This document shows, in pieces, positions 15,988-23,973 of a DNA stretch of 64,000 bases (the first letter of the stretch is position 1; the number at the start of each line of letters is the position of its first letter). Under the pieces are notes generated by a model. That model had not been told where the DNA came from. It made no database searches and saw only the letters and a program-made list of their open reading frames with translations. The DNA is taken from NCBI GenBank assembly GCA_943788005.1, contig CALSOP010000001.1, positions 310,001-374,000 on the forward strand, read 5' to 3'. Position numbers and translations under genes: made by a program. The DNA comes from an uncultured Gammaproteobacteria bacterium. Lineage in GTDB: Bacteria; Pseudomonadota; Gammaproteobacteria; Eutrophobiales; Eutrophobiaceae.

Positions 15988-16491
15988 CTAGATTTCTCTT
16001 GAGTCATATGCCCAATGTAACAACGCTTGTCTTTGTTTTCGTCTGCATTGTAAATCATACTTTTCGCAGTTTTTTCTAATCGCGCCTCTATGCCTGACAA
16101 TCGCTTTCCATCGTTTAATCTGTCGATAATCCTCTTCTGGAATACGGCGCCCCATATAATAACGACAATACCACTGAAACCAGCCACGAGGGTCTTCCTT
16201 AAATATCCAGCCTTTCTTCTGCCATTCTATTAAAGGTAATGAAGCATCAACGCCATAATAATTAAGCTCAGGATTTTTTTTGAGTGGAGATAATTTCGCT
16301 TTTTTGAACCAGCTTTCTGGGAACTCATTCTGGCAATCCGTCATATATTTCCCACCAAATATACCAAGCGCTAACATTTCTTTAGGTTTCAGTTCGGGTT
16401 TAAAACCATGATCAAAGTTTCTACCAACAGGTTCTATCAGAGAATAGACATAATCCGACTGCATATTATCTTTGACGATAATTTTTTTCAT
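15988..16491 (-). CDS. conserved protein of unknown function
   Basis: A 167-residue soluble, strongly basic protein. It has a distinctive Trp-rich motif in two blocks (FKPELKPKEMLALGIFGGKY and DPRGWFQWYCRYYMGRRIP) that I recall from many bacteria and fungi in proteins of this size without a named function. Several conserved aromatic residues and a Cys-rich tail (CEKYDLQCRRK) stand out. It is followed 10 bases after its start by the lipocalin gene upstream in the same direction, so the two form an operon. Confidence 0.6.
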   Translation of the reverse strand: MKKIIVKDNMQSDYVYSLIEPVGRNFDHGFKPELKPKEMLALGIFGGKYMTDCQNEFPESWFKKAKLSPLKKNPELNYYGVDASLPLIEWQKKGWIFKEDPRGWFQWYCRYYMGRRIPEEDYRQIKRWKAIVRHRGAIRKNCEKYDLQCRRKQRQALLHWAYDSREI

Positions 16492-16501
16492 GAGTATTTA
16501 T

Positions 16502-17020
16502 CTATCTGGATTGATCAACATATATCAACTGATCTGTGTCAAAACCTAATTCTTTTGACCTGATAATAAATCTATCAATAATATCCTGACTAACCGTGGG
16601 TGTTCTTGCCAATAACCAGAGATAAGATCTGTTGTTACCGGACACAAATGAATACTGATAATTTTCTTTATCGAGTTCAAAGACGATATAAGAGCCATAA
16701 AATGGGCCGAAGAAAGAGACCTTCAAATGACCTTCATCTTTACCGCCAACAAAATAGGCTTTGCCCTCCGCTTCATTCCAGGCTTTATCCTCAATAGAAT
16801 ATCCTTTGTTGATTACTTTGACGCCACCATCGTCACGTAGGGAATATTCTGCATTCACTTTATCCAGCCCTCTTTCAAAAGAATGATCGAGTCGTGCGAT
16901 TTCATACCATTTACCAAGATACTTATTCATTTCAAAATCAGACACTGGGGTAATGCCTTCAGGCAAACCTGTACAGGCACCTAAAAATAAAGGAAAAAGT
17001 AGAATTAAAAATATTCGCAT
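16502..17020 (-). CDS. blc: outer membrane lipocalin
   Basis: Bacterial lipocalin that binds fatty acids or lysophospholipids. The lipobox is LGAC in the first 20 residues; the mature protein opens with the lipocalin GxW signature (YLGKWYEIARLDHSFERG), followed by DDGGVKVINKGY, the KVSFFGPFYGSY strand and the C-terminal LGFDTDQLIYVDQ. 172 residues is the normal length. It neighbours the conserved 15988 gene and lies within a few kb of the MerR gene; in related genomes lipocalin sits in the photo-oxidative stress cluster. Confidence 0.93.
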   Translation of the reverse strand: MRIFLILLFPLFLGACTGLPEGITPVSDFEMNKYLGKWYEIARLDHSFERGLDKVNAEYSLRDDGGVKVINKGYSIEDKAWNEAEGKAYFVGGKDEGHLKVSFFGPFYGSYIVFELDKENYQYSFVSGNNRSYLWLLARTPTVSQDIIDRFIIRSKELGFDTDQLIYVDQSR

Positions 17021-17042
17021 GTGTTGAATTACCTAATGTATT

Positions 17043-17396
17043 TTATTTATCTGTCCAAACAGCATATTCATTACCGTTTGGATCACTAAAATGAAAGCGG
17101 CGACCACCGGGAAAAGAGAATATGGGTTTAATTATCGAACCTCCAGCGTTCTCTATTTTTGATTTTGTCGTGTCCAGATCATTACTGTAGAAAACGATCA
17201 ATGCTGCGCCATGCTCAGATGATGAGCATAAGTCTGACTTGAAGAATCCACCATCAATTCCTTCATTTGTGAAAGCGGAGTACCCAGGGCCATAATCGAC
17301 GAATGACCAAGCAAATACTGCTGTGAAAAACTCTTTTGCGGCCTCGATATCTTTGGCTGGAAACTCAACATAATTTATTTTTTCGTGATCGTTCAT
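17043..17396 (-). CDS. VOC-family protein (glyoxalase/dioxygenase fold)
   Basis: A 117-residue single-chain vicinal-oxygen-chelate protein with the two betaalphabetabetabeta halves: INYVEFPAKDIEAAKEFFTAVF at the N-terminus and FHFSDPNGNEYAVWTDK at the C-terminus. Metal-ligand residues (Glu/His) are compatible with a metal-dependent lyase or ring-opening enzyme, but the substrate cannot be read from sequence. The start at 17396 is supported by a GGA-rich site upstream; 17414 is less likely. Confidence 0.8.
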   Translation of the reverse strand: MNDHEKINYVEFPAKDIEAAKEFFTAVFAWSFVDYGPGYSAFTNEGIDGGFFKSDLCSSSEHGAALIVFYSNDLDTTKSKIENAGGSIIKPIFSFPGGRRFHFSDPNGNEYAVWTDK

Positions 17397-17488
17397 AACG
17401 CATTTCCAGTTCAATTTAATTGAATTATTAAGGGCAGTAGCTGATTATACTCTCACCTCAATAAACCCACCAAAAGAGAGAAACAATT

Positions 17489-17815
17489 ATGTCTAAAATG
17501 CAATGGACAGAGCTGAAAGATGCACCTGTAAATGAGTTGTTTGAAGGCATCCGTATGCAAACACTGATGGAAGACGAAACCGGGATTAAAGCGATGCTGG
17601 TTGAGTTTGACCCGGGCGCCTGTTGGCAAGGTGGCGATGATGTTCACGAATCTAGTTCCGAAGAAGTTTATATTGCTTCCGGAGTCTTTAGCGATGGTGA
17701 ACGTGATTACCCTGCTGGCACCTATATTCACATGCCCAAAGGTTCAGCACATGTCCCCCAGTCTAAAACCGGATGTACTGTCTTTGTCTTTTACCCTGAA
17801 GGCAGACCTTTATAA
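17489..17815 (+). CDS. ChrR-like cupin protein
   Basis: A 108-residue cupin. The conserved metal-binding strand motifs are recognisable (FDPGACWQGGDDVH, EEVYIASGVF, GTYIHMPKGSAHVPQS) and resemble the cupin of anti-sigma factor ChrR, here without the zinc-finger domain. No ECF sigma factor gene is adjacent, so it is probably an orphan sensor, dioxygenase or storage-type cupin. Start has AGAGAG upstream. Confidence 0.8.
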   Translation: MSKMQWTELKDAPVNELFEGIRMQTLMEDETGIKAMLVEFDPGACWQGGDDVHESSSEEVYIASGVFSDGERDYPAGTYIHMPKGSAHVPQSKTGCTVFVFYPEGRPL

Positions 17816-17824
17816 CAGATAGTC

Positions 17825-18118
17825 TTACTTTTTAAGCTTATGTGGGTTTCGGTTTGGACAAGTCTTGTCGCTACAACGATCGGGGATGGTCTTGGTGCCT
17901 TCAACGATTAATGCACCACATTTTTTATCGTCCCGAAGGTGCTTGCATTTCTTTCCTGTCGGTCGTGTTTCAACATAAAAATTGCACCCTTTAGCTGAAC
18001 ATTTATAGACCGGTCCAAATCGCCCACTAGCTGGCTCAAGTGTACCTTTGCCACACTGTGAGCAGCACACACCGGTTGGTTTTAAATCATCATACTTTGT
18101 AGCTATTGTCAGTATCAT
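17825..18118 (-). CDS. topoisomerase-type C4 zinc-finger protein
   Basis: A 97-residue protein composed of two C4 zinc fingers like those at the C-terminus of DNA topoisomerase I: CCSQCGKGTLEPASGRFGPV (then YKCSAKGC) and KCKHLRDDKKCGA, with CSDKTCPN. There is no catalytic topoisomerase domain. Stand-alone versions are found in many bacteria and probably bind single-stranded nucleic acid. Overlapping gene borders are absent; it lies convergent with the cupin gene. Confidence 0.8.
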   Translation of the reverse strand: MILTIATKYDDLKPTGVCCSQCGKGTLEPASGRFGPVYKCSAKGCNFYVETRPTGKKCKHLRDDKKCGALIVEGTKTIPDRCSDKTCPNRNPHKLKK

Positions 18119-18143
18119 TATTTCTTACCGTATTTATAATCAC

Positions 18144-18761
18144 TTATTCTTGGTTCGCATGCCATGAACCTTCAACTATCAGTTTCTCTTTATCAAATAT
18201 CCTGCCAATAAACTTATCTCCAGGATTGATAGGACCACTACCTTTTGGCGTACCACACATCAATAGATCACCATCTTCAAATGAAAGAAAGGTTTTGACC
18301 TCATTTAATATCTGCTGCGGTTGATTCAGCATCAATTCACATCTACCAATCTGTACCAAATTATCATTGATAAACAATTCCATTCTCAATTCACTGATAT
18401 CGCAATTAAAAGGCATAAACTCACTAAAGATGGCAGAGTTATCAAATGACTTTGCCCGTTCCCAAGGCAGACCTTTTGACTTTAATTTAGCCTGAAGTTC
18501 TCTCTTTGTTATATCTATACCAAAGCCTACACCCCGTAGTTCACTATCAATAATCAGAAAAGAAATTTCTCCTTCATAATGGAGAACATCTGAATTACAA
18601 AAAGGAATCTCGCTAGAGATCGCTGAGTTTGGTTTTAGGAATATAATTGGCTCTTCTGGAACTTCATTATTAAGTTCCTGAATATGTTCTACATAGTTAC
18701 GACCAATACAAATAATTTTTGATGTAAAGAGCGCTTTGCCATTCCATTTTATGGACTTCAT
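18144..18761 (-). CDS. fumarylacetoacetate hydrolase family protein
   Basis: A 205-residue protein with the FAHD-type fold and signature IICIGRNYVEHIQELNNEVP, IIFLKPNSAI, LHYEGEISFLI (Glu metal ligands) and the C-terminal LLMCGTPKGSGPINPGDKF. Family members split C-C bonds of beta-keto acids or act as oxaloacetate decarboxylases. It is probably co-transcribed with the disrupted small gene that ends 2 bases upstream. Confidence 0.87.
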   Translation of the reverse strand: MKSIKWNGKALFTSKIICIGRNYVEHIQELNNEVPEEPIIFLKPNSAISSEIPFCNSDVLHYEGEISFLIIDSELRGVGFGIDITKRELQAKLKSKGLPWERAKSFDNSAIFSEFMPFNCDISELRMELFINDNLVQIGRCELMLNQPQQILNEVKTFLSFEDGDLLMCGTPKGSGPINPGDKFIGRIFDKEKLIVEGSWHANQE

Positions 18762-18763
18762 TT

Positions 18764-18965
18764 TTACTCACTTGTAGAGATGAATTGAGATAAAGCTATA
18801 TTAATCATGAAGAAATAAAATTCACACTGTTTGCGATCAATCTTTTTATCGGTCAGCGCAATTTCATAGGCCTCTCCTGCACATTGCCCGATTATTGTAT
18901 CCCAATGCCCACCATATAACTGTTTTAAAGTATTTCGTCACTCTGCCGATAACTTTATACGTCAT
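18764..18965 (-). pseudogene. small gene with one-base frameshift, directly upstream of the FAH gene
   Basis: The minus strand reads ATG at 18965 as MTYKVIGRVTKYFK and then shifts frame; the +1 frame carries YGGHWDTIIGQCAGEAYEIA and continues to a TAA at 18764. Removing one A from the AAAA run of TTTAAAACAG joins the parts into a 66-residue protein (201 bases, an exact multiple of three). The joined sequence looks like a real helical protein. It ends 2 bases before the FAH start codon. This may be genuine decay or a sequencing error. Confidence 0.5.
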
Positions 18966-18983
18966 TAATTCAGGATAGAAAAA

Positions 18984-19337
18984 TTGAGCGCACAATTACA
19001 AGCCCATGAAAAACGCAGATTAAAACGTTTTTCCGTTCGTCTTAAAGTCTACTCACAACAAACAGATGAATTGATAGGCTATGCCGAAAACCTCCACTCA
19101 GATGGGATGATGATAGCAACCAAAAAGCCGATCCCAAACAAGCAAGAACTATCTATTTGGTTTGGCGCAACGAAAGAAGAAAAAAGATTAAACCGAATCT
19201 TTTTAACTACCTATAAAGTATGGGAAAGTTTTACTGACACTCAAGACCGTCTTTATTATTCAGGTTTACACTTCATCAGCCCATCGAAAGAGACCTTAGA
19301 TAAAATTCAAACTTTAATCTATGAGTCAAATAGTTAA
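18984..19337 (+). CDS. PilZ domain protein (c-di-GMP receptor)
   Basis: A single PilZ domain of 117 residues. The c-di-GMP binding motif is recognisable as RRLKRF (RxxxR) at 11-16 and ENLHSDGMMI (related to D/NxSxxG) near residue 36. PilZ proteins bind cyclic di-GMP and control motility, adhesion or polysaccharide systems. The start codon is TTG with AGGA 8 bases upstream. Its stop overlaps the end of the convergent dUTPase gene by four bases. Confidence 0.8.
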   Translation: MSAQLQAHEKRRLKRFSVRLKVYSQQTDELIGYAENLHSDGMMIATKKPIPNKQELSIWFGATKEEKRLNRIFLTTYKVWESFTDTQDRLYYSGLHFISPSKETLDKIQTLIYESNS

Positions 19338-19771
19338 CTAATACCCTTATTATCCTCTTCTGTTTTAGTATCCTTCTTGTAATTGGTGTCTTGTCGCTTG
19401 AGATTAACGGCATGTTTCTGTTGATAGATATCAAATACTTTGTCGGCATCAAGCCCAGCACACATCATCGCTGACACAAGAAAATGTAGAATATCGATTA
19501 ATTCAACACGAATATTTTGCATGTCAATTTCATCTTTGCTCCACCATTTCCATAACAATTCTTCATCCAGTTCGGTTAATTCTTCTTTCATGGCCTTTGA
19601 ATAGTTCATTAACCATTCATTCGGCAGGTCATTAACATTCAGTTTATTCTGAGCGACAGCAGTTATGATCGATTGCATATTCAGAGCCTCACCTGATTTG
19701 TCCTTAAGCTTGTTTTTACTGAAGACATAATCATTAAGTTCTGTCTGCATCTCGAAAATCTTGTCTAACAT
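19334..19771 (-). CDS. dimeric dUTPase (all-alpha NTP pyrophosphatase)
   Basis: An all-helical dUTPase of 145 residues that hydrolyses dUTP to dUMP and PPi, protecting DNA from uracil. The Mg2+-binding acidic motifs EELTELDEELLWKWW and ELIDILHF (ExxE...ExxD) are clear. Dimeric enzymes of this type replace trimeric Dut in some bacteria. The Asp/Lys-rich C-terminus is less conserved. No operon partner. Confidence 0.88.
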   Translation of the reverse strand: MLDKIFEMQTELNDYVFSKNKLKDKSGEALNMQSIITAVAQNKLNVNDLPNEWLMNYSKAMKEELTELDEELLWKWWSKDEIDMQNIRVELIDILHFLVSAMMCAGLDADKVFDIYQQKHAVNLKRQDTNYKKDTKTEEDNKGIS

Positions 19772-19912
19772 AGTGCTCTCCGCTTTGATATTTATGGGTG
19801 AAACAGACTCTAGCCTGTCGTCTGATAACTTACCACGATTAGACTGCCTGACAAATCCTGTCCCGATTCGATGAATACTATATAATCGCGCTTTTTCAAG
19901 CGTTGGTGTGCA

Positions 19913-21823
19913 ATGGCTTTAATCACTTTTGGTGAGGTTTCTCTCGAATTCGGCGATCAACTCATCCTCAATAACGTCAGTATGGCGGTGGAATCGGGCG
20001 AGCGTGTCTGTTTGATCGGCCGGAACGGTGCCGGCAAATCTACCTTGATCAATATTATTGCCGAAAAGATTGAAGCCGATAGTGGTGAAATCATTAAACA
20101 ATCTCATCTCAGGGTGAGTCAGTTGGAGCAATCACTGCCACAGACACGAGACATTACGGTGCGCGACTATGTGGCTGAGGGGCTCAAGCATTTACAACTA
20201 TTACTCAAAGATTACGAAGAACGCTCACATGAATTCGATGATACAAACCCAGCCAACTTACGCGAACTGGAAGACCTGCAACATCAAATCGAGGCAGAGG
20301 GTGGCTGGAATATTGATCAACGTGTCGAAACCGTTATATCTGATCTAAATTTACCGGCAGAGTTAAAGCTTACTCAATTATCAGGTGGTTGGCGACGCCG
20401 GGTTGCACTCGGCAAAGCGCTGGTGAGTAACCCGCAATTATTATTACTCGATGAACCGACCAACCACCTTGATCTCAGTACTATTGAATGGTTGGAAAAT
20501 CGTGTACTCAATTTTAACGGTGCCGTCATCTTTATCACGCATGATCGGGCATTCTTGCAAAAACTGGCAACACGCATCATTGAACTAGATCGCGGTAATC
20601 TTTCCAGTTGGCCAGGAACCTATCAAGATTACCTAACGAACAAGGAAAAGGCGCTTGAAGAAGAAGCCAAAGCAAATGCTTTGTTCGATAAAAAAGTAGG
20701 CGAAGAAGAGGTCTGGATTAGACAAGGCATCAAAGCACGACGAACACGTAATGAAGGCCGAGTACGTTCTTTAATCAGCATGCGGTCAGAAGTTGCTAAA
20801 CGCTTAAAACCACAAAATAAAGCGCGTATTACTATTGAAGAAGCGGAGCAATCCGGACGTAAGGTGATTGAAGCACACAAGATTTGTCATAGTTATGGTG
20901 AACAGAAATTAATTGATAAATTGTCATTAAAGATCATGCGTGGTGATCGTGTTGGTCTGGTGGGCAACAATGGCGTGGGTAAAAGTACCCTGTTAAAAAT
21001 CCTCTTGGGTGAAATCGAACCCACTTCCGGCACGGTAAAGATTGGAACTAATCTGGAGATAGCTTACTTTGATCAATTACGTCGTAATCTTGATCCAGAG
21101 AAAACAATTTCACAGATTGTTGGTGATGGTGGAGACTATATAAAACTGAATGGTAAAGAACGTCACGTTATCGGTTACCTACGTGGTTTCCTGTTTTCTC
21201 CAAAACGGGCAATGACAAAAATAAAAGTGTTATCTGGCGGCGAAAAGAATCGTGTCATCCTGGCGAAGTTATTAACACGGCCTAGTAACTTATTAGTACT
21301 TGATGAACCTACGAATGACCTTGACGTAGAAACATTGGAAGTTCTGGAAGATAGACTCATGGAATACAAAGGAACATTAATCATCGTCACGCACGATCGA
21401 GAGTTCCTCGACAATGTTGTCAGCAGTATTCTGGTATTTGAAGACTCAGGCACGATACAAAACTACGCCGGTGGTTTTAGCGATTGGCATCGACATGGCA
21501 AACATTTGGCAGAAATGGACAATCCGATCTCGGCTAAAGATAAGAAGAACAAACAAAATGCCGATTCTAAAAACAGTGGTAATAAAAAGCTGAGCTACAA
21601 GTTAAAACGGGAACTGGAAACGTTACCCGAAAAAATAGGTGCAATAGAGAAAGCGATTACACTGTTAGAAGAGCAAACAGGGGCCAAAGACTTTTATAGC
21701 AAATCGTATCCTGAACAACAGCCTGTGTTAGATGAGTTACGTGATCAACAAGATGCCTTAGATAAGGCTATTCGCCGCTGGGATGAACTTGAAACAATGG
21801 CAAAAGAGTTACAAACACCATAA
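19913..21823 (+). CDS. uup: ABC-F ATPase Uup
   Basis: A 636-residue ABC-F protein with two nucleotide-binding domains: Walker A GRNGAGKST and GNNGVGKST, signature LSGGWRRR and LSGGEKNR, Walker [13 protein letters not shown] and LLVLDEPTNDLD. The inter-domain linker (about 240-320) is short and charged, and a C-terminal coiled-coil (about 550-636, KLSYKLKRELETL) binds DNA or RNA in Uup. It probably acts on ribosomes or branched DNA to limit transposon excision. The next gene starts 3 bases after the stop, suggesting co-transcription. Confidence 0.94.
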   Translation: MALITFGEVSLEFGDQLILNNVSMAVESGERVCLIGRNGAGKSTLINIIAEKIEADSGEIIKQSHLRVSQLEQSLPQTRDITVRDYVAEGLKHLQLLLKDYEERSHEFDDTNPANLRELEDLQHQIEAEGGWNIDQRVETVISDLNLPAELKLTQLSGGWRRRVALGKALVSNPQLLLLDEPTNHLDLSTIEWLENRVLNFNGAVIFITHDRAFLQKLATRIIELDRGNLSSWPGTYQDYLTNKEKALEEEAKANALFDKKVGEEEVWIRQGIKARRTRNEGRVRSLISMRSEVAKRLKPQNKARITIEEAEQSGRKVIEAHKICHSYGEQKLIDKLSLKIMRGDRVGLVGNNGVGKSTLLKILLGEIEPTSGTVKIGTNLEIAYFDQLRRNLDPEKTISQIVGDGGDYIKLNGKERHVIGYLRGFLFSPKRAMTKIKVLSGGEKNRVILAKLLTRPSNLLVLDEPTNDLDVETLEVLEDRLMEYKGTLIIVTHDREFLDNVVSSILVFEDSGTIQNYAGGFSDWHRHGKHLAEMDNPISAKDKKNKQNADSKNSGNKKLSYKLKRELETLPEKIGAIEKAITLLEEQTGAKDFYSKSYPEQQPVLDELRDQQDALDKAIRRWDELETMAKELQTP

Positions 21824-21825
21824 AT

Positions 21826-22713
21826 ATGCAGATCGATAGACGCTATCTGATCCATGGTTTTTTACCTGCATTCTTTTCTGCCTGCTGCTTTGCCGTCATG
21901 GCGGTCTGCATCAAAATAGCTTCTTCTGAATTACCCGCCGTTCAACTCGTCTTTTTACGCAGCATTATTGGTTTACTAATCATCCTGCCAATTGTTTTGC
22001 CGCGCGGAATCAATTATATAAAGACGCCCGTTCTGCACTTGCACATGTTTCGTGGCCTTATCAGCATTTGTGCCATGACCTGTTTCTTTTATGCCATTTC
22101 CAAAGTCGGCTTGTCAGAGTCAACTTTACTCAATGCCTCGTCACCTTTATTTATTGGCTTGTTGGCAATGCCTATATTGAAAGAGAAGATAACAACTCGA
22201 AGTGCAATAGCCCTAGTCGTTGGATTTATTGGTGTCTGTTTTATTCTTAAACCAGGCACTGCCTTATTTACCTTCGCCGCCTTGATAGGTCTATGTTCTG
22301 GATTATTTATTGCTTGTGCAAAAATATTAGTCCGCTATATGGCGAACACAGAACCCGTCATGCGTACCGTGTTTTACTTCAGTATTTTTTCAACGATTTA
22401 TTCAAGCGTATTAATGATCTGGTTTTGGCAAACGCCATCCCTGTTTGATGTATCGATCATGGTGCTCGCAGCTATCTGTGCGACAGGTGGACAAACCTTA
22501 TTAACCTATTCGTTTACCCATAATGAAGCAGTAACAGTCGCACCGTTTACCTACGTCACCGTTATGATGGCGACAATATTGGGTTGGGTCGGCTGGAATG
22601 AACTACCTGATATCGGCTCCAGTATTGGTGCTGTTTTAATTATTGGTTCTTGCTTGTCTCTGACTATACAGGGCAAGTTGCCTAATCCATGGAAGCAAAA
22701 ACCGCTTGCATAG
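21826..22713 (+). CDS. EamA/DMT-superfamily transporter
   Basis: An inner membrane protein with about ten helices arranged as two EamA repeats: FCAVMAVCIKIASSELPAVQ near the start of the first repeat and the second repeat from about 155 (LCSGLFIACAKILVRY). Members export or import amino acids, nucleotide sugars and other small metabolites; the substrate is not determined. It follows uup by only 2 bases and is likely transcribed with it. No terminator of the usual kind follows, but a nested palindrome lies at 22746. Confidence 0.85.
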   Translation: MQIDRRYLIHGFLPAFFSACCFAVMAVCIKIASSELPAVQLVFLRSIIGLLIILPIVLPRGINYIKTPVLHLHMFRGLISICAMTCFFYAISKVGLSESTLLNASSPLFIGLLAMPILKEKITTRSAIALVVGFIGVCFILKPGTALFTFAALIGLCSGLFIACAKILVRYMANTEPVMRTVFYFSIFSTIYSSVLMIWFWQTPSLFDVSIMVLAAICATGGQTLLTYSFTHNEAVTVAPFTYVTVMMATILGWVGWNELPDIGSSIGAVLIIGSCLSLTIQGKLPNPWKQKPLA

Positions 22714-22745
22714 CTAATAAGTTTCTTTTTTTAGCCAATACTTTA

Positions 22746-22812
22746 AGCATCTCATAGAATCTCTTTTGCAGCGGCAGCATGTATGGCTGCCCAACCCAGA
22801 AAATGAGATGCT
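22746..22812. repeat. nested perfect palindrome
   Basis: Outer arms AGCATCTCAT (22746-22755) and ATGAGATGCT (22803-22812) are exact inverse complements of 10 bp; inside, GGCAGC (22773-22778) pairs with GCTGCC (22786-22791). There is no T tract, so it may be a bidirectional structural end between convergent genes or the trace of an inserted element. Confidence 0.75.
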
Positions 22813-22834
22813 GCCTAAACTTGTCAGACTTAGA

Positions 22835-23176
22835 TTAGCTGAAACGCTCAGGCCATTTACCTCCGTTCTCATTCTGACATGCTTCTTCAGTGTCGAAATT
22901 CACATGCTGCCGTATATTTTTAATATGGATGCCCACATTGCTTAACTTTTCTTTTATAAGACTGCGTAAAAAATCGTCATTATGAGTGTCGTATGCATTT
23001 GATAGGTCACTATTAGTATCAAATACACAGACAACTGATAGTGAGTCAGGGAAAGAACTATAGTTTGCAATATGAGTTATCCATTTAAAACCGGCCACTT
23101 CGTCAAGTGCTAGCTCACATACTTCGGCAAGCGCTTTTCTTGCACTGTTTTCAATTTTCTTATCGGCTTTCTTCAT
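22835..23176 (-). CDS. conserved hypothetical protein
   Basis: A 113-residue soluble protein: an N-terminal helix (KIENSARKALAEVCELA), then alternating strands with a VAGFKWITHIANYSSFPDSL segment and a C-terminus containing NENGGKWPERFS. Proteins of this type are sometimes annotated Fis-family regulators, but no helix-turn-helix is evident, so I leave the function open. It heads the accessory block of minus-strand genes. Confidence 0.5.
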   Translation of the reverse strand: MKKADKKIENSARKALAEVCELALDEVAGFKWITHIANYSSFPDSLSVVCVFDTNSDLSNAYDTHNDDFLRSLIKEKLSNVGIHIKNIRQHVNFDTEEACQNENGGKWPERFS

Positions 23177-23240
23177 CTGAATTGGAATGAAAAGGGTCAG
23201 AGTTGATTGCTTTTGTTCTGTGTTGCCGATTGTTACCTAT

Positions 23241-23384
23241 TTATCGTCGTTCCCCCGATATAGGTTGGACATCTTGTGCCTGATTATCGGCTACTGCTGC
23301 TTTTTGTAAGCGTTTCTCTTCCTTCTTTTTCTTTTTGGCTAATTCTCTCTGGCGTTTTTCGATAGCGTAATTGGGTTTAGCCAC
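23241..23384 (-). CDS. small basic conserved protein (47 aa)
   Basis: A 47-codon frame with GTG start and an ideal ribosome site (AGGAG, 7 bases upstream). The N-terminus MAKPNYAIEKRQRELAKKKK is a run of basic and charged residues; I recall this pattern (AKPNYAxEKRQRELAKKKK) as a widely conserved small protein in gammaproteobacteria of unknown role. The tail is Gln-rich. It is likely a nucleic-acid or ribosome-associated peptide. Confidence 0.65.
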   Translation of the reverse strand: MAKPNYAIEKRQRELAKKKKKEEKRLQKAAVADNQAQDVQPISGERR

Positions 23385-23515
23385 TCGTCATTCTCCTTTG
23401 CATAATTTTAGGTTCGAAGTGTTTAGAATACGGCATTTTCCAACCGATTGCGCTGTTCATAGCATCGACAGTACCCAGTTATGAGTTATTGTGTATATTA
23501 GATTAACTGCCATAG

Positions 23516-23881
23516 TTAGTTTTGGTTAAGACCAAGTTCTTTTTGCTTTTTCTTGCTTAGTCCTAAAGAAACAATGCGGTAAGATTCTTTGAGATAATAG
23601 TTAAGTTTATCATCCTCAGTAACCGACAGATCGTATTGTTGTATCCACTTCATCCCACGAGAAGCGAAGTAAGGCGCTGGACGATATCCTGGCTCGTCAC
23701 TCAGAAAAAGAAAATCGCACTCGGATGTTTTAAATGTAAATGCAGGTTTATCCGCCTTTTCCCAGCCGCCAATTGCAAAGACTTTTCCGCCTACTTTCCA
23801 TACATGAGAATCTCCCCATTGAATTACGTATGAAGTGGCAGTGAGCGAGCGGCAAAATTCATTGAATGCTTCATAAGTCAT
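23516..23881 (-). CDS. MmcQ/YjbR family protein
   Basis: A 121-residue protein of the MmcQ/YjbR family (CyaY-like fold). The core WGDSHVWKVGGKVFAIGGW and the C-terminal ESYRIVSLGLSKKKQKELGL are characteristic. Family members are thought to bind DNA or act in quinone or protein regulation; no role is known here. A large imperfect palindrome lies directly upstream at 23891-23968. Confidence 0.85.
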   Translation of the reverse strand: MTYEAFNEFCRSLTATSYVIQWGDSHVWKVGGKVFAIGGWEKADKPAFTFKTSECDFLFLSDEPGYRPAPYFASRGMKWIQQYDLSVTEDDKLNYYLKESYRIVSLGLSKKKQKELGLNQN

Positions 23882-23890
23882 ACTGTATTC

Positions 23891-23968
23891 CTACAGGCAC
23901 ATAAAACCCGCAACAGCGGCAAAGTGCGCGCTTAGTGGGCACTTTACCCGACTGCATGTGCTTGTTAG
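23891..23968. repeat. attC-like imperfect palindrome
   Basis: Arms CAGGCACAT (23894-23902) and ATGTGCTTG (23956-23964) pair with one G-T; the pairing extends outward with one bulge to CTA / TTAG. Internal AAAGTGC (23921-23927) pairs with GCACTTT (23939-23945). On the minus strand it reads TGCTAACAAGCACATGC at the 5' side, which recalls the R''/L'' start of integron attC sites, and it sits right after the stop of the dehalogenase gene. The 3' core (expected GTTRRRY) is degenerate, and no integrase is in the window. Confidence 0.4.
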
Positions 23969-23973
23969 CAGCA

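Noticed and set aside
17489-17815. Cupin as an anti-sigma factor ChrR
   Set aside because: The zinc-binding anti-sigma domain and an adjacent ECF sigma gene are missing.
22746-22812. This palindrome as an attC site
   Set aside because: Its end sequences do not have the RYYYAAC/GTTRRRY arrangement in the correct orientation.
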